From Chitinophagaceae bacterium UBA2375 (GTDB lineage Bacteria; Bacteroidota; Bacteroidia; Chitinophagales; Chitinophagaceae), in assembly GCA_002343985.1 (NCBI GenBank), contig DDTB01000006.1, positions 1-29,328 of the forward strand: DNA of 29,328 nucleotides, given 5' to 3'. Below are positions 7,212-16,500 of this stretch, piece by piece (positions within the stretch are counted from its first letter, which is position 1; every line of letters starts with the position of its first letter). The notes beneath the pieces are model-generated. The model had not been told where the DNA came from. It did no database searches and was given only the letters and a program-made list of their open reading frames with translations. The position numbers and the translations under genes were made by a program.

Positions 7212-9791
7212 ATGAGAATCAAGCTTTACCACGTAGCCTGCTTACTAACCCTGGCATTTTGTATTCAACCCAGGCAGGTTGAAGGCCAATGTCCAACCGG
7301 TTTCACCCGCGATACATTGAACTGGGATTATCTTGACTTCCTGCCAAACTCGGGCAGGTACGTATCTCCCACGGCTTTTATCAACTTAGCCCAGTCGCAA
7401 GCCCAGCGGTTTTCGTTTGGGACGCAGAAACTCACATTTACCCATAATTATACGGGCACAAATGTGGTTGGTGATGTGACCACGCATATTGCGGAAGTGA
7501 ATTCATACGGCAAAGGGGCAGACCTGAGGTTTATTGGGAATGGGCAGTTGACCATCCGGTTTGAAAAGCCTGTACAGGCAGTCAAGTTTTCTTTGTATGA
7601 TGTAGACAAGAGCCAGGCAGTGGAAGTAACGGCAAGAAATGTGTCTACACCTATTCCGGTTGTTTTGAATAACCTGCCGGGAAGCATACTCACTATCGCC
7701 GGAAGTGGCAGTAATACGGCAACCGCTACAGCCAATTCCAATGAAGTGGGGAATGGTAACAATACGCCGGCCTCCAACGCAACAGTGAATGTGGATGTCG
7801 CAGGCCCTGTTACAATGATTACCATTAAAATCACCAATACCAATACCAGTGGCTCTGAAGATGGGTCATATTACGTTTCTGATATTTCCGCCTGTTCGGA
7901 AGGAACATACCCTACGGATTATTATCATATATCCAAGCCTTTTGCCGGGCAGCCATCCTATGTGGTAGCAGTATTAAACAGCACGGTTTATTATGTGGAT
8001 GTAGCTACCGGTGTGGCGCGTAAACTTTTTACTGATCCTGCCCACACGAATATTAACTCGCTGGCATATGATCCTTACAGGCATATGGTCTATTACGCGT
8101 TTAGCCTGACGAATTCGCCTCAAACAAATAAAGTGATCAAGAGGTATGATTATGATATGGATACGCTTGGCGTTTTTGTATCTAACGTAAATACATTAGG
8201 CATCCCCACTTATGAAGATGGCGTGGAATCGGCAGCGGCAGGGTTTTATAACAATTCTTTGTATTTGGGTATTGAAGAAGCGGATGATGGCCGTACAGGC
8301 CGGGAATCAACCATTTGGCGCATTGATTTTGATAATGATTATAAACCCATGACCGGCGTACAGGCATTTGCCTTGCCGGTGGATAATGGTGGTGGAACGA
8401 GGCTGCACGACTGGTCGGATATTGGTATCAACGATGGCATATTGTATGATTTTGACGGCGCCAGCGGCAGCAATGATATTTATCATTTCAACCTGCTGAC
8501 TGGTTCAGGGGTGAATATCAAACCCCCATCCGGTACCGTTCCACGCCAGGTTTGTGTGGATTGGGCAGGTACCATGTATAATGTGGGATCCGGCAGCAGC
8601 TCAACGCCAGGTACTATTGTGCCATACAATGGTAATGGTACAATGAATACTACTTTGCAACGCACCATGTCGCACAACGGAGTGCTGGTAACCGGCAGTT
8701 GGGGCGACGCGGCTGAAGCTTTCAAGCCTAAAACGGATTTTGGCGATGCTCCTGCATCATATGATCCTCCAGGCATTGATCCGGGCACGCATGAGCGCAA
8801 CGACAGTTTACGCCTGGGTGATTTTATTGGCATCGAATGGAATAAGCGTACTTCATCGGATGCCACAGGCGATGGCGCTGAAGAGGATGGTATCAGTGGT
8901 TTGCAGGTGATCGCGCCGGGTACATCCAATTTTGTGGTGCCAGTTAAAGTGTATAATACCACAGGAAGGAATGCGACACTGGTGGGATGGGTGGATGCCA
9001 ATGGCGATGGCGTGTTCAGCCCTTCGGAAGGCACAACGGTTACCGTTCCATCCAACCCTGCGGCACAACTGGTAAATATACTGTGGAGCAATATCCATGT
9101 GCCGCTGGCGCCATATGCAAAAACATTCCTTCGACTCCGCATTGCAACAACTGATCTTGGCATCAGTACGTCTACGCCTAACGGTTATTTCGACAATGGG
9201 GAGATTGAAGATTACCAGATTTCCGTGAGTTTATTACTGCCTGATCAGCATGTTGCCCTGCGCACTCAAAAGGGTACGGGTAAAACCGTTCATGTGGCCT
9301 GGGAGCTGAATAATGAGCTGGGCAACGATCATTATGAATTGCAAAGGAGTTCCAATGGCGAGATATGGCAAACGGTGCGTAACCGCGACGCGGCGCCCGA
9401 TAATAGCCGGGCGGCCATCTATACTTATATCGACAATACACCCGACATGCCTGTATCGTATTACAGGGTGAAAGTGGTGAAAGCTGACGGTCCTGCAACC
9501 TTTAGTGAAATCAGCAAAGTGGAGTTCAAGGAAATGAGTTCGGCTACGGTTGTGCCAAACCCGGCCAGGAGTTTTGCATCGCTGATGCTGCAATCAACGC
9601 AGGCGGGCAAGGGAAGCCTTCAGTTGATTGATGCCAGCGGCAGGGTTGTAGTGAATGAATCCATCGCCGTGGTTAAAGGCCCTAACGAATACTTCTTGTC
9701 GGTAATACAGAAACTCAGCAAAGGCATGTACACCATAAGGGTTGTGGTCAATGATGAAGTCATGACAACCAGCCTGGTGGTAATGAAATAA
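7212..9791 (+). CDS. Secreted GEVED-domain protein with T9SS type A sorting domain
   Basis: An 859-aa surface or secreted protein. A signal peptide covers about residues 1-26 (ending QVEGQ). An N-terminal beta-sandwich-like region (about 27-225) contains FIGNGQLTIRFEKPVQAVKFSLYDVD and a Thr/Asn-rich stretch, ending at a Cys (SACS). A middle region (about 240-500) has repeated strand-turn units such as YYVDVATGVARKLF and SLAYDPYRHMVYYAFS, suggestive of a beta-propeller. The GEVED domain spans about 510-675, from DFGDAPASYDPPG through AEEDGISG, GWVDANGDGVF and NGEIEDYQISV. A fibronectin-like piece follows (WELNNELGNDHYELQRS). The last 80 residues (VVPNPARSFASL...GMYTIRVV) form the T9SS sorting domain that is cleaved on export. 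The M14 peptidase gene begins 29 bases later. No catalytic site is visible; adhesion or binding is a guess. Confidence 0.88.
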   Translation: MRIKLYHVACLLTLAFCIQPRQVEGQCPTGFTRDTLNWDYLDFLPNSGRYVSPTAFINLAQSQAQRFSFGTQKLTFTHNYTGTNVVGDVTTHIAEVNSYGKGADLRFIGNGQLTIRFEKPVQAVKFSLYDVDKSQAVEVTARNVSTPIPVVLNNLPGSILTIAGSGSNTATATANSNEVGNGNNTPASNATVNVDVAGPVTMITIKITNTNTSGSEDGSYYVSDISACSEGTYPTDYYHISKPFAGQPSYVVAVLNSTVYYVDVATGVARKLFTDPAHTNINSLAYDPYRHMVYYAFSLTNSPQTNKVIKRYDYDMDTLGVFVSNVNTLGIPTYEDGVESAAAGFYNNSLYLGIEEADDGRTGRESTIWRIDFDNDYKPMTGVQAFALPVDNGGGTRLHDWSDIGINDGILYDFDGASGSNDIYHFNLLTGSGVNIKPPSGTVPRQVCVDWAGTMYNVGSGSSSTPGTIVPYNGNGTMNTTLQRTMSHNGVLVTGSWGDAAEAFKPKTDFGDAPASYDPPGIDPGTHERNDSLRLGDFIGIEWNKRTSSDATGDGAEEDGISGLQVIAPGTSNFVVPVKVYNTTGRNATLVGWVDANGDGVFSPSEGTTVTVPSNPAAQLVNILWSNIHVPLAPYAKTFLRLRIATTDLGISTSTPNGYFDNGEIEDYQISVSLLLPDQHVALRTQKGTGKTVHVAWELNNELGNDHYELQRSSNGEIWQTVRNRDAAPDNSRAAIYTYIDNTPDMPVSYYRVKVVKADGPATFSEISKVEFKEMSSATVVPNPARSFASLMLQSTQAGKGSLQLIDASGRVVVNESIAVVKGPNEYFLSVIQKLSKGMYTIRVVVNDEVMTTSLVVMK

Positions 9792-9820
9792 CGATTAAGC
9801 ATAAACGAAGTATCACCCAT

Positions 9821-12604
9821 ATGTTCAAATTATTCAGAAACGGCATTATAGCCGGGATGATTGCAGCTATTTCTTTGCCTGTTTCGGCCCAGGAAAAATA
9901 TAGTAAGGTCCGGTTGCCTGTCACGCATGAACAGATCATGCAATTTGCATTCTCTAAACTCAATGCTGACCATTTTACGATGGAGGGCCAACAGATGTTG
10001 CTCGTGCTGAATACCAGTGAAATGGATGCTTTGCGGCAATCGGGTTATCCGTATGAATTATTGATTGATGATGTGGTCAGGCATACCACAGAGTTTAACA
10101 GCCGCATCCAACCTGATGAACAAAGGCCCGCATTCCAGGGAAACGCCTGCCAGAAGATCGGCGACCTGATTCAAACACCCGCTGCATTTGGATTGGGAGG
10201 GAGCTTGCGTTTGGGCGCTTCTGCCGGCAATCCGGGGTATCTGAAGTACACTGAAATGCATACGCATATGCAAAACATGGCAAACGCGTACCCTTCGCTG
10301 GTTAGTTTGTTTTCCATAGGCAATTCCGCGGCAGGCACGCCTATTTATGCCGTCAAAATATCAGACCAGGTGGGCACAGATGAAGCAGAGCCTGAGGTAT
10401 TGTACACAGGATTGCAACACGCGCGTGAAGCGATCAGTGGCACCAGCCTGATTTTCTTTATGGAGTACCTCTTAGAGAATTATGCTTCGGACAGCCGTAT
10501 CCGTGAGCTGGTTGATAATCGCGAAATTTTCATCATACCATGTGTGAACCCTGATGGGTACGCCTACAATTATAGCGGCGCCAGTGCTTCATACCCTGTT
10601 ACCGGAGGTGGCTTGTGGCGAAAGAACCGCAGGCATACCGGCGGCGCGGCATCAAATATCGGCGTCGACCTGAACCGTAATTACAGTGTGGATTGGGGAA
10701 ATTGCTCAGGAGCTTCGAGCAGTTGCGGATCCAGCAGCCAAACCAGCGATACATATTTTGGCCCTTCCGCGTTTTCTGAACCGGAAACACAAGCTGTGCG
10801 GGCTTTTGTATTGTCGCGAAAATTTGTGAATGCCATTGACCAACACTGTCATGGGTCTTATTATTCGTTACCGTACGGGCGTCCGTCCTTACATACACCA
10901 TTATCCGGCGCGGATTCCTGTTACTTTACCAGGATACCCGCATTGATGGGTTTATACAACGGGCATAGGGCGGGGAATAGCCCACAGACAGTGAATTATG
11001 AAGTAGCGGGCGGTATTAAAGACTGGTTGTTGATGGGGGATATTGGCTCCGGAACCGGGCCAAAGGCTAAAGTGATGGGCATGACAGGTGAAGCCGGTGG
11101 CGGAAATTTCTGGGCACCCGTAAACCAGATCATTGCCTTATGCAAGGAGAATTGCTTTCAAAACCTGCAAATGGCTTATGCCGCGGGTGATTATTATGAA
11201 TTGGAAGATTTGAACGATATGGCGATCACTGAGAATGACGGCAAACTCGTTTTTCGTGTCAGGCGTATCGGGCTTTCCGGTAGCCCGTTAACGGTTACGG
11301 TTATCCCATTGGAAAATATGCATACGGTTGGCGCTGCCAAAACAAGCACCATTGCATCTTATTACGGAACCTATACCGACAGTATTTCTTACAGCCTGCC
11401 GGCGGGTTTTATTTGCGGGCAAACCATTCGCTATGTATGGAAAGTGGAAGCGGGGGGCATCAGCAGTTATGATACAGTGACAAGGATTTATAACCCCATT
11501 ACATTGCTGAATGATGATATGGAAGGGAATTTCAGTGATAACTGGACGGCCATTATCAGTCCGGCCGGGCCTACAGGCTGGGGTTTCACCTCCACACAAT
11601 CTTACCGGGGCTCCAAGTGTATGGCGGAATCGCCCACGGGAAATTATACCACCAGCAGCACGCGCATCGCCACATACAAAAATCAAATTGATTTATCGGA
11701 TGCCACAGCCGCATACCTGAGTTTCTGGGTCAGGCATAAGGCGGAGAATTTCCGGGACAGGCTGCAGGTACAGATTGCCACCAATGGCACAAACTGGACG
11801 CCCGTTTGCGGCTCGCATACCATAGCGGAAAATAATACCACAAATGGTGGTTCATTGAGTGGCCAGCCTGCATTGACCGGTATCCAGGATACCTGGACCA
11901 GGGTGACATACGACCTCAAAAATTTCCTCGGGCAAGGAACCGTAACGCTTCGTTTGCATTTTCAATCAGACGCGGATGCCGGCAGTTTCGCTTTTGAGCG
12001 TGATGAGGGTTTTCATATTGACGACCTGAAACTCATTAAGCGTTCTATTGTATCTGTGGTGCCCGTGAAATTCGGGGATATCCGCGGACAATTGCTCGCG
12101 AACAACAGCATACAAATTGATTGGGAAGCCTATACGGATTCGGAACATGATTATTTTGAAGTGGAACGAGCCGGACAGGCATCGGGGCCATTTGAAAGTA
12201 TAGAGCGCGTGAAGCGTTTACCACCATACCGGGCCATTGATGAAAAACCGATTGCCGGTATGAATTATTACCGCATCCGCCAGGTTGATATCAACGGAAC
12301 GGTAACATACAGCCCAGTGGTAAAAGTGTATTATGCAACTGAAGGGTTTAGCTGGATGATGTACCCCAACCCGGTTGCGGAATGGATAACGGTAAGGTAT
12401 AGCCGAATATCTGCCGCAGAAAATATCCAATGCAAGGTGCAGGATATGTCGGGCCGTGTGATGGTCCGCAACAGCCAGCGCATACAATCCGGGCAAGGGT
12501 CAGTACGCCTGCAGGTGGAACATTTGCCCGCACAGATTTACCTGCTGACGGTAACGGGGCAGGATGGACGCCTGATTTGGAGAGAGACCTTTATCAAAAA
12601 ATAG
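9821..12604 (+). CDS. Secreted M14 zinc carboxypeptidase with T9SS sorting domain
   Basis: Extracellular metallo-carboxypeptidase of 927 aa. A signal peptide (NGIIAGMIAAISLPVSAQ) covers about residues 1-24. The M14 catalytic domain occupies about 140-450. Zinc ligands are H200 and E203 in HAREAISG and H342 in IDQHCHGSYY. Substrate-binding motifs are NPDGYAYNY, WRKNRR and GVDLNRNY. The general base is E424 in MTGEAGGGNFW. After it come beta-sandwich domains, one resembling a MAM/jelly-roll module (about 570-740, DDMEGNFSDNW...FHIDDLKLI), and a fibronectin-like module. The last 80 residues (YPNPVAEWITVRY...IYLLTVTGQDGRLIW) are a type A sorting domain. It follows the GEVED gene by 29 bases and is followed by a strong terminator, so the pair forms one transcription unit exporting two cargo proteins. 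Confidence 0.92.
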   Translation: MFKLFRNGIIAGMIAAISLPVSAQEKYSKVRLPVTHEQIMQFAFSKLNADHFTMEGQQMLLVLNTSEMDALRQSGYPYELLIDDVVRHTTEFNSRIQPDEQRPAFQGNACQKIGDLIQTPAAFGLGGSLRLGASAGNPGYLKYTEMHTHMQNMANAYPSLVSLFSIGNSAAGTPIYAVKISDQVGTDEAEPEVLYTGLQHAREAISGTSLIFFMEYLLENYASDSRIRELVDNREIFIIPCVNPDGYAYNYSGASASYPVTGGGLWRKNRRHTGGAASNIGVDLNRNYSVDWGNCSGASSSCGSSSQTSDTYFGPSAFSEPETQAVRAFVLSRKFVNAIDQHCHGSYYSLPYGRPSLHTPLSGADSCYFTRIPALMGLYNGHRAGNSPQTVNYEVAGGIKDWLLMGDIGSGTGPKAKVMGMTGEAGGGNFWAPVNQIIALCKENCFQNLQMAYAAGDYYELEDLNDMAITENDGKLVFRVRRIGLSGSPLTVTVIPLENMHTVGAAKTSTIASYYGTYTDSISYSLPAGFICGQTIRYVWKVEAGGISSYDTVTRIYNPITLLNDDMEGNFSDNWTAIISPAGPTGWGFTSTQSYRGSKCMAESPTGNYTTSSTRIATYKNQIDLSDATAAYLSFWVRHKAENFRDRLQVQIATNGTNWTPVCGSHTIAENNTTNGGSLSGQPALTGIQDTWTRVTYDLKNFLGQGTVTLRLHFQSDADAGSFAFERDEGFHIDDLKLIKRSIVSVVPVKFGDIRGQLLANNSIQIDWEAYTDSEHDYFEVERAGQASGPFESIERVKRLPPYRAIDEKPIAGMNYYRIRQVDINGTVTYSPVVKVYYATEGFSWMMYPNPVAEWITVRYSRISAAENIQCKVQDMSGRVMVRNSQRIQSGQGSVRLQVEHLPAQIYLLTVTGQDGRLIWRETFIKK

Positions 12605-12605
12605 T

Positions 12606-12619
12606 AGGGCAAAAGCCCT
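12606..12619 (+). other. Short hairpin AGGGC-AAAA-GCCCT after the peptidase stop
   Basis: A 5-bp GC-rich stem with an AAAA loop starts two bases after the peptidase stop codon. It lacks a T-run, so it is not a terminator by itself, but it sits just upstream of the strong terminator and may protect the 3' end of the mRNA. Confidence 0.4.
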
Positions 12620-12636
12620 GGTTTATGTTTCATGCG

Positions 12637-12666
12637 ACTCCCGGGATACCGGGAGTTTTTTCTTTT
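12637..12666 (+). terminator. Rho-independent terminator of the T9SS cargo operon
   Basis: Perfect 8-bp stem ACTCCCGG/CCGGGAGT with a GATA loop, followed by a T-rich run (TTTTTTCTTTT from 12656). It lies 33 bases after the peptidase stop. The T-run overlaps the -33 element of the rsmA promoter, so termination and new initiation are packed together. Confidence 0.88.
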
Positions 12667-12696
12667 GCAGCAGGAGCGCCCTTTGGCTTACATTTG
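12665..12696 (+). promoter_or_regulatory. Bacteroidota-type promoter of rsmA
   Basis: TTG at 12665-12667, then 21 bases, then TACATTTG at 12689-12696. This matches the Bacteroidota primary sigma consensus TTG-N17-23-TAnnTTTG exactly. Only five bases separate the -7 box from the ATG at 12702, so the predicted transcription start falls at or next to the start codon. Confidence 0.72.
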
Positions 12697-12701
12697 CGCA
12701 A

Positions 12702-13472
12702 ATGTATACCCTCAAAAAATCATTGGGACAGCATTTCCTACGGGATGAGCATATCATTGCCCGTATCCTGGAGGCTTTATTGGAAGACCCGTTTCAGCAA
12801 TTGCTGGAAGTTGGCCCGGGAGGAGGGGCTTTAACGGCATCGTTGTTAAAAATTCCGGGCATTGATTTTAAGGCCGTTGAACTGGATGATGAAAAAGTGG
12901 CCTACCTGAACCAGGCATTGCCCGACATACAAGGTAAAATCATACACCAGGATTTCCTGCACATGAAGCCCCCATTTTCAGGCCCATTTACCATCATCGG
13001 AAATTTCCCTTACAACATTTCATCCCAGATCCTGTTTACCATCCTTGACTGGAAAGACCAGGTGCCGGTGGTGATAGGCATGTTTCAGAAAGAAGTGGCG
13101 CAAAGGGCGGCATCGGCGCCGGGGAATAAAGTGTATGGGGTTTTGAGCGCATTGGTGCAGGCTTTTTATGAAGTGGAATATTTATTTGATGTCAAACCCG
13201 GATGTTTTAACCCTCCCCCAAAAGTCATGAGTGGGGTGATCAGGTTGCGGGCACGCAAAGAGGCTTTGCCATACCGATCGGAAAGGGATTACAGGAACCT
13301 GGTGAAGACGGCTTTCAACCAACGCAGGAAAACCATGCGCAACGCGGTAAAAGGGTTGTTTGACGCGGATGTACTGACAGATCCTTTATTCGACAGAAGG
13401 GCGGAGACACTCAGCATAGACGAGTTTGCCGCCCTGACATTCAGGATGAAAGGCTCCGGTGCAAAGGCATGA
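12702..13472 (+). CDS. rsmA: 16S rRNA dimethyladenosine transferase RsmA (KsgA)
   Basis: S-adenosylmethionine-dependent enzyme that dimethylates the two adjacent adenines in the 3'-terminal helix of 16S rRNA during 30S assembly; its loss classically gives kasugamycin resistance. The 256-aa length is normal. Visible motifs are the N-terminal LKKSLGQHFLRDEHI, the SAM-binding LEVGPGGGALT (about 37-47), the acidic VELDDE for the ribose, and the catalytic IGNFPYNISSQ, the family's NLPY motif with Phe. CFNPPPKVMSGVIRL and FNQRRKTMRNAVKGL belong to the C-terminal helical domain. It has its own promoter directly after the peptidase terminator. The mutase gene starts 80 bases downstream. Confidence 0.96.
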   Translation: MYTLKKSLGQHFLRDEHIIARILEALLEDPFQQLLEVGPGGGALTASLLKIPGIDFKAVELDDEKVAYLNQALPDIQGKIIHQDFLHMKPPFSGPFTIIGNFPYNISSQILFTILDWKDQVPVVIGMFQKEVAQRAASAPGNKVYGVLSALVQAFYEVEYLFDVKPGCFNPPPKVMSGVIRLRARKEALPYRSERDYRNLVKTAFNQRRKTMRNAVKGLFDADVLTDPLFDRRAETLSIDEFAALTFRMKGSGAKA

Positions 13473-13552
13473 TTTGAGCCGGGAATGTGTAATTTTACGG
13501 CCCGGAAGCGATAACGGCCAATGTGCCGATTAATGAATCAAAAAATGGTCCC

Positions 13553-16500
13553 ATGAGTTTTACGCCAACACAGAAAGTACGCATTGTTACTGCCGCATCC
13601 CTGTTCGACGGGCATGATGCAGCCATCAACATCATGCGAAGGATCCTGCAGAGCAAGGGTGCCGAAATCATTCACCTGGGTCATAACCGCAGCGTAGCGG
13701 AAATTGTGGAATGCGCGATTGAGGAGGACGTACAGGGTATCGCCATTACCAGTTACCAGGGCGGGCATGTGGAATTTTTTAAATACATGAAAGACCTGCT
13801 CGACCAAAACGGTTGCGGGCATATCAAAATATTCGGCGGGGGCGGGGGTACCATCCTTCCTTCCGAAATTGAGGAATTGCATCAATACGGTATCACCAGG
13901 ATTTACAGTCCGGACGATGGCCGCCAGATGGGCCTTGAAGGTATGATTGAAGACGTGATCCGCCAGTGCGACTTTCCATTGAACGGACAGGGCGTATATG
14001 AAAAACCAATGACGCTCGGGGAGGCCCGGGATGTGCGCAGCATAGCCCGCAAAATCACCAATGCTGAAAATGGGTTACCCGTTACCGTTAGTGATAAGGC
14101 TAAGGCCAGTAAAAAGATTCCTGTATTGGGCATTACCGGTACGGGCGGCGCGGGCAAGAGCAGCGTGACCGATGAGATTGTGCGCCGGTTCCTGAATACA
14201 TATACCGATAAAACCATTGCTGTGATATCGGTGGACCCGAGCAAGAAGAAAACGGGCGGCGCCTTGCTGGGCGACCGTATCCGCATGAACGCCATTTCTT
14301 CGCCAAGGGCTTATATGCGCAGCCTGGCTACTCGCGAAAGCGATAAGGCGCTTAGCAAATATGTGCAGGACGCCATCGATATATGCCGCGATGCGCAATA
14401 TGATTTTATCATCCTCGAAAGCGCGGGTGTGGGGCAAAGTGACGCTTCGATCCTCGATTATTGTGATGTCAGCATGTACGTGATGACACCGGAATATGGT
14501 GCTCCATCGCAACTCGAGAAAATAAACATGCTTGATTATGCTGACGTGGTTTGCATCAACAAGTTTGATAAAGCCGGCGCCCTGGATGCCTTGCACGATG
14601 TGCGCAAGCAATATAAACGCAACCACCAGTTATGGACTGCCAAAGATGAAGAACTCCCCGTGGTGGGCACCATCGCGGCGCAGTTTAACGATATGGGCGT
14701 GAATGAACTTTTTGAACGCCTGATGGAAAAAGTATTTGAGAAATCCGGTGTACGCTTCCATGGGCCTGTTGAACATCATGCGCATACCCGCGATACCAGC
14801 CATCAATCTACCATCATCCCGCCTAAGCGTTCCCGTTACCTGTCTGAAATCGCTGATGCGATAAAGGAATATGATACGTGGGCGGATGAACAACGCAAAC
14901 TGGCATCAGACTGGTACAGGCTGGAGGGCGCAAAAGCATTGATTTCCGATGAGCAATCTCGCCAAAACCTGGAGACCACTTCCGCGAGAATATCCGAACA
15001 ATTAGATCCGGCCTGCCGTAAGCTCGTGGAAAAATGGCCCGCAGTTCAGGAACAGTACAGCAAGGATGCGTACGAGTTCCAGGTGCGCGATAAAGTGATC
15101 TGTCAGCCGCTGACATATAAGAGTCTATCGGGAACGGTTATACGAAAAGTAATCCTGCCCAGGTATAAGGATTGGGGCGATATCCTGCACTGGCAGTTGC
15201 AGGAAAACGTACCCGGCGAGTTTCCATACACGGCGGGCGTATTCCCATTAAAACGCGAAGGCGAAGACCCCACGCGCATGTTCGCTGGTGAAGGCGGGCC
15301 GGAGCGGACCAACAAACGCTTCCATTACCTGAGCCATGGGCAACCGGCCAAGCGGCTTAGTACGGCATTTGACAGTGTTACGTTGTATGGGGAAGACCCT
15401 GCATACAGGCCTGATATTTATGGAAAGATTGGTAACAGCGGTGTGAGCATCGCCACGGTGGATGATGCCAAAAAATTATACAGCGGTTTTGACCTCTGCG
15501 ATCCGAAGACATCGGTGAGCATGACGATTAACGGCCCTGCACCGATCATCCTTGCATTCTTCATGAACGCGGCCATAGATCAGCAGTGCGAAAAGTATAT
15601 TATTGAAAAGGGCTTAAGGGATGAGGTCAACCGCATCATCGAATCAAGATACGCGTTGGATACATTGCCCAAATACAAGGGGGTTGATGGTAATCTGGTG
15701 AGCCCGGTAAAAGGAAACCTGGATGGCATGTTGCCGGAAGGCAATGACGGTTTGGGTTTGCGCTTGCTGGGACTGAGTGGCAGCGATGTGCTTCCCGCGG
15801 ATGTGTATGCATCAATAAAAGCAAAGGCATTGTCATCCGTACGGGGAACAGTCCAGGCCGACATCCTGAAAGAAGACCAGGCGCAAAACACCTGTATTTT
15901 CTCGACCGAATTCGCGTTGAAATTGATGGGTGATGTGCAGCAGTATTTCATTCAGCAAAACGTACAGAATTTCTATAGCGTCAGCATCAGCGGTTACCAT
16001 ATCGCGGAAGCGGGCGCCAACCCAATCACACAACTGGCATTCACACTGGCCAATGGTTTTACGTATGTAGAGTACTACCTGAGCAGGGGCATGCATATCG
16101 ATGACTTCGCGCCAAACCTGTCTTTCTTCTTCAGCAACGGCATGGATCCTGAGTATAGTGTGATCGGCCGTGTGGCCCGCCGCATCTGGGCTAAGTCGAT
16201 GAAATACAAGTATAAAGGAAACAGCCGCAGCCAGAAATTAAAATACCATATTCAAACCAGTGGCCGCAGCCTGCACGCGCAGGAAATCGACTTCAATGAT
16301 ATCCGTACCACATTGCAGGCTTTGTACGCGATTTATGATAACTGCAACTCGCTCCATACCAATGCATACGACGAAGCGATCACCACGCCAACGGAAGAAA
16401 GTGTGCGCAGGGCGATGGCAATACAATTAATCATCAACCGTGAACTGGGCACCGCTAAGAATGAAAACCCGAACCAGGGTTCTTTCCTGATCGAAGAATT

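Noticed and set aside
8483..9163. Minus-strand open frame of 226 codons inside the GEVED-protein gene
   Set aside because: Low-complexity Pro/Ser/Val-rich translation antisense to a clear T9SS cargo protein; no promoter or domain.
12430..12834. Plus-strand frame of 134 codons across the peptidase end, terminator and rsmA start
   Set aside because: It would read through a strong terminator and overlaps two well-supported genes in other frames.
13523..13552. GTG start for icmF ten codons upstream
   Set aside because: The extra residues (PINESKNGP) are unlike the family, and the ATG at 13553 begins just before the conserved B12-binding domain.
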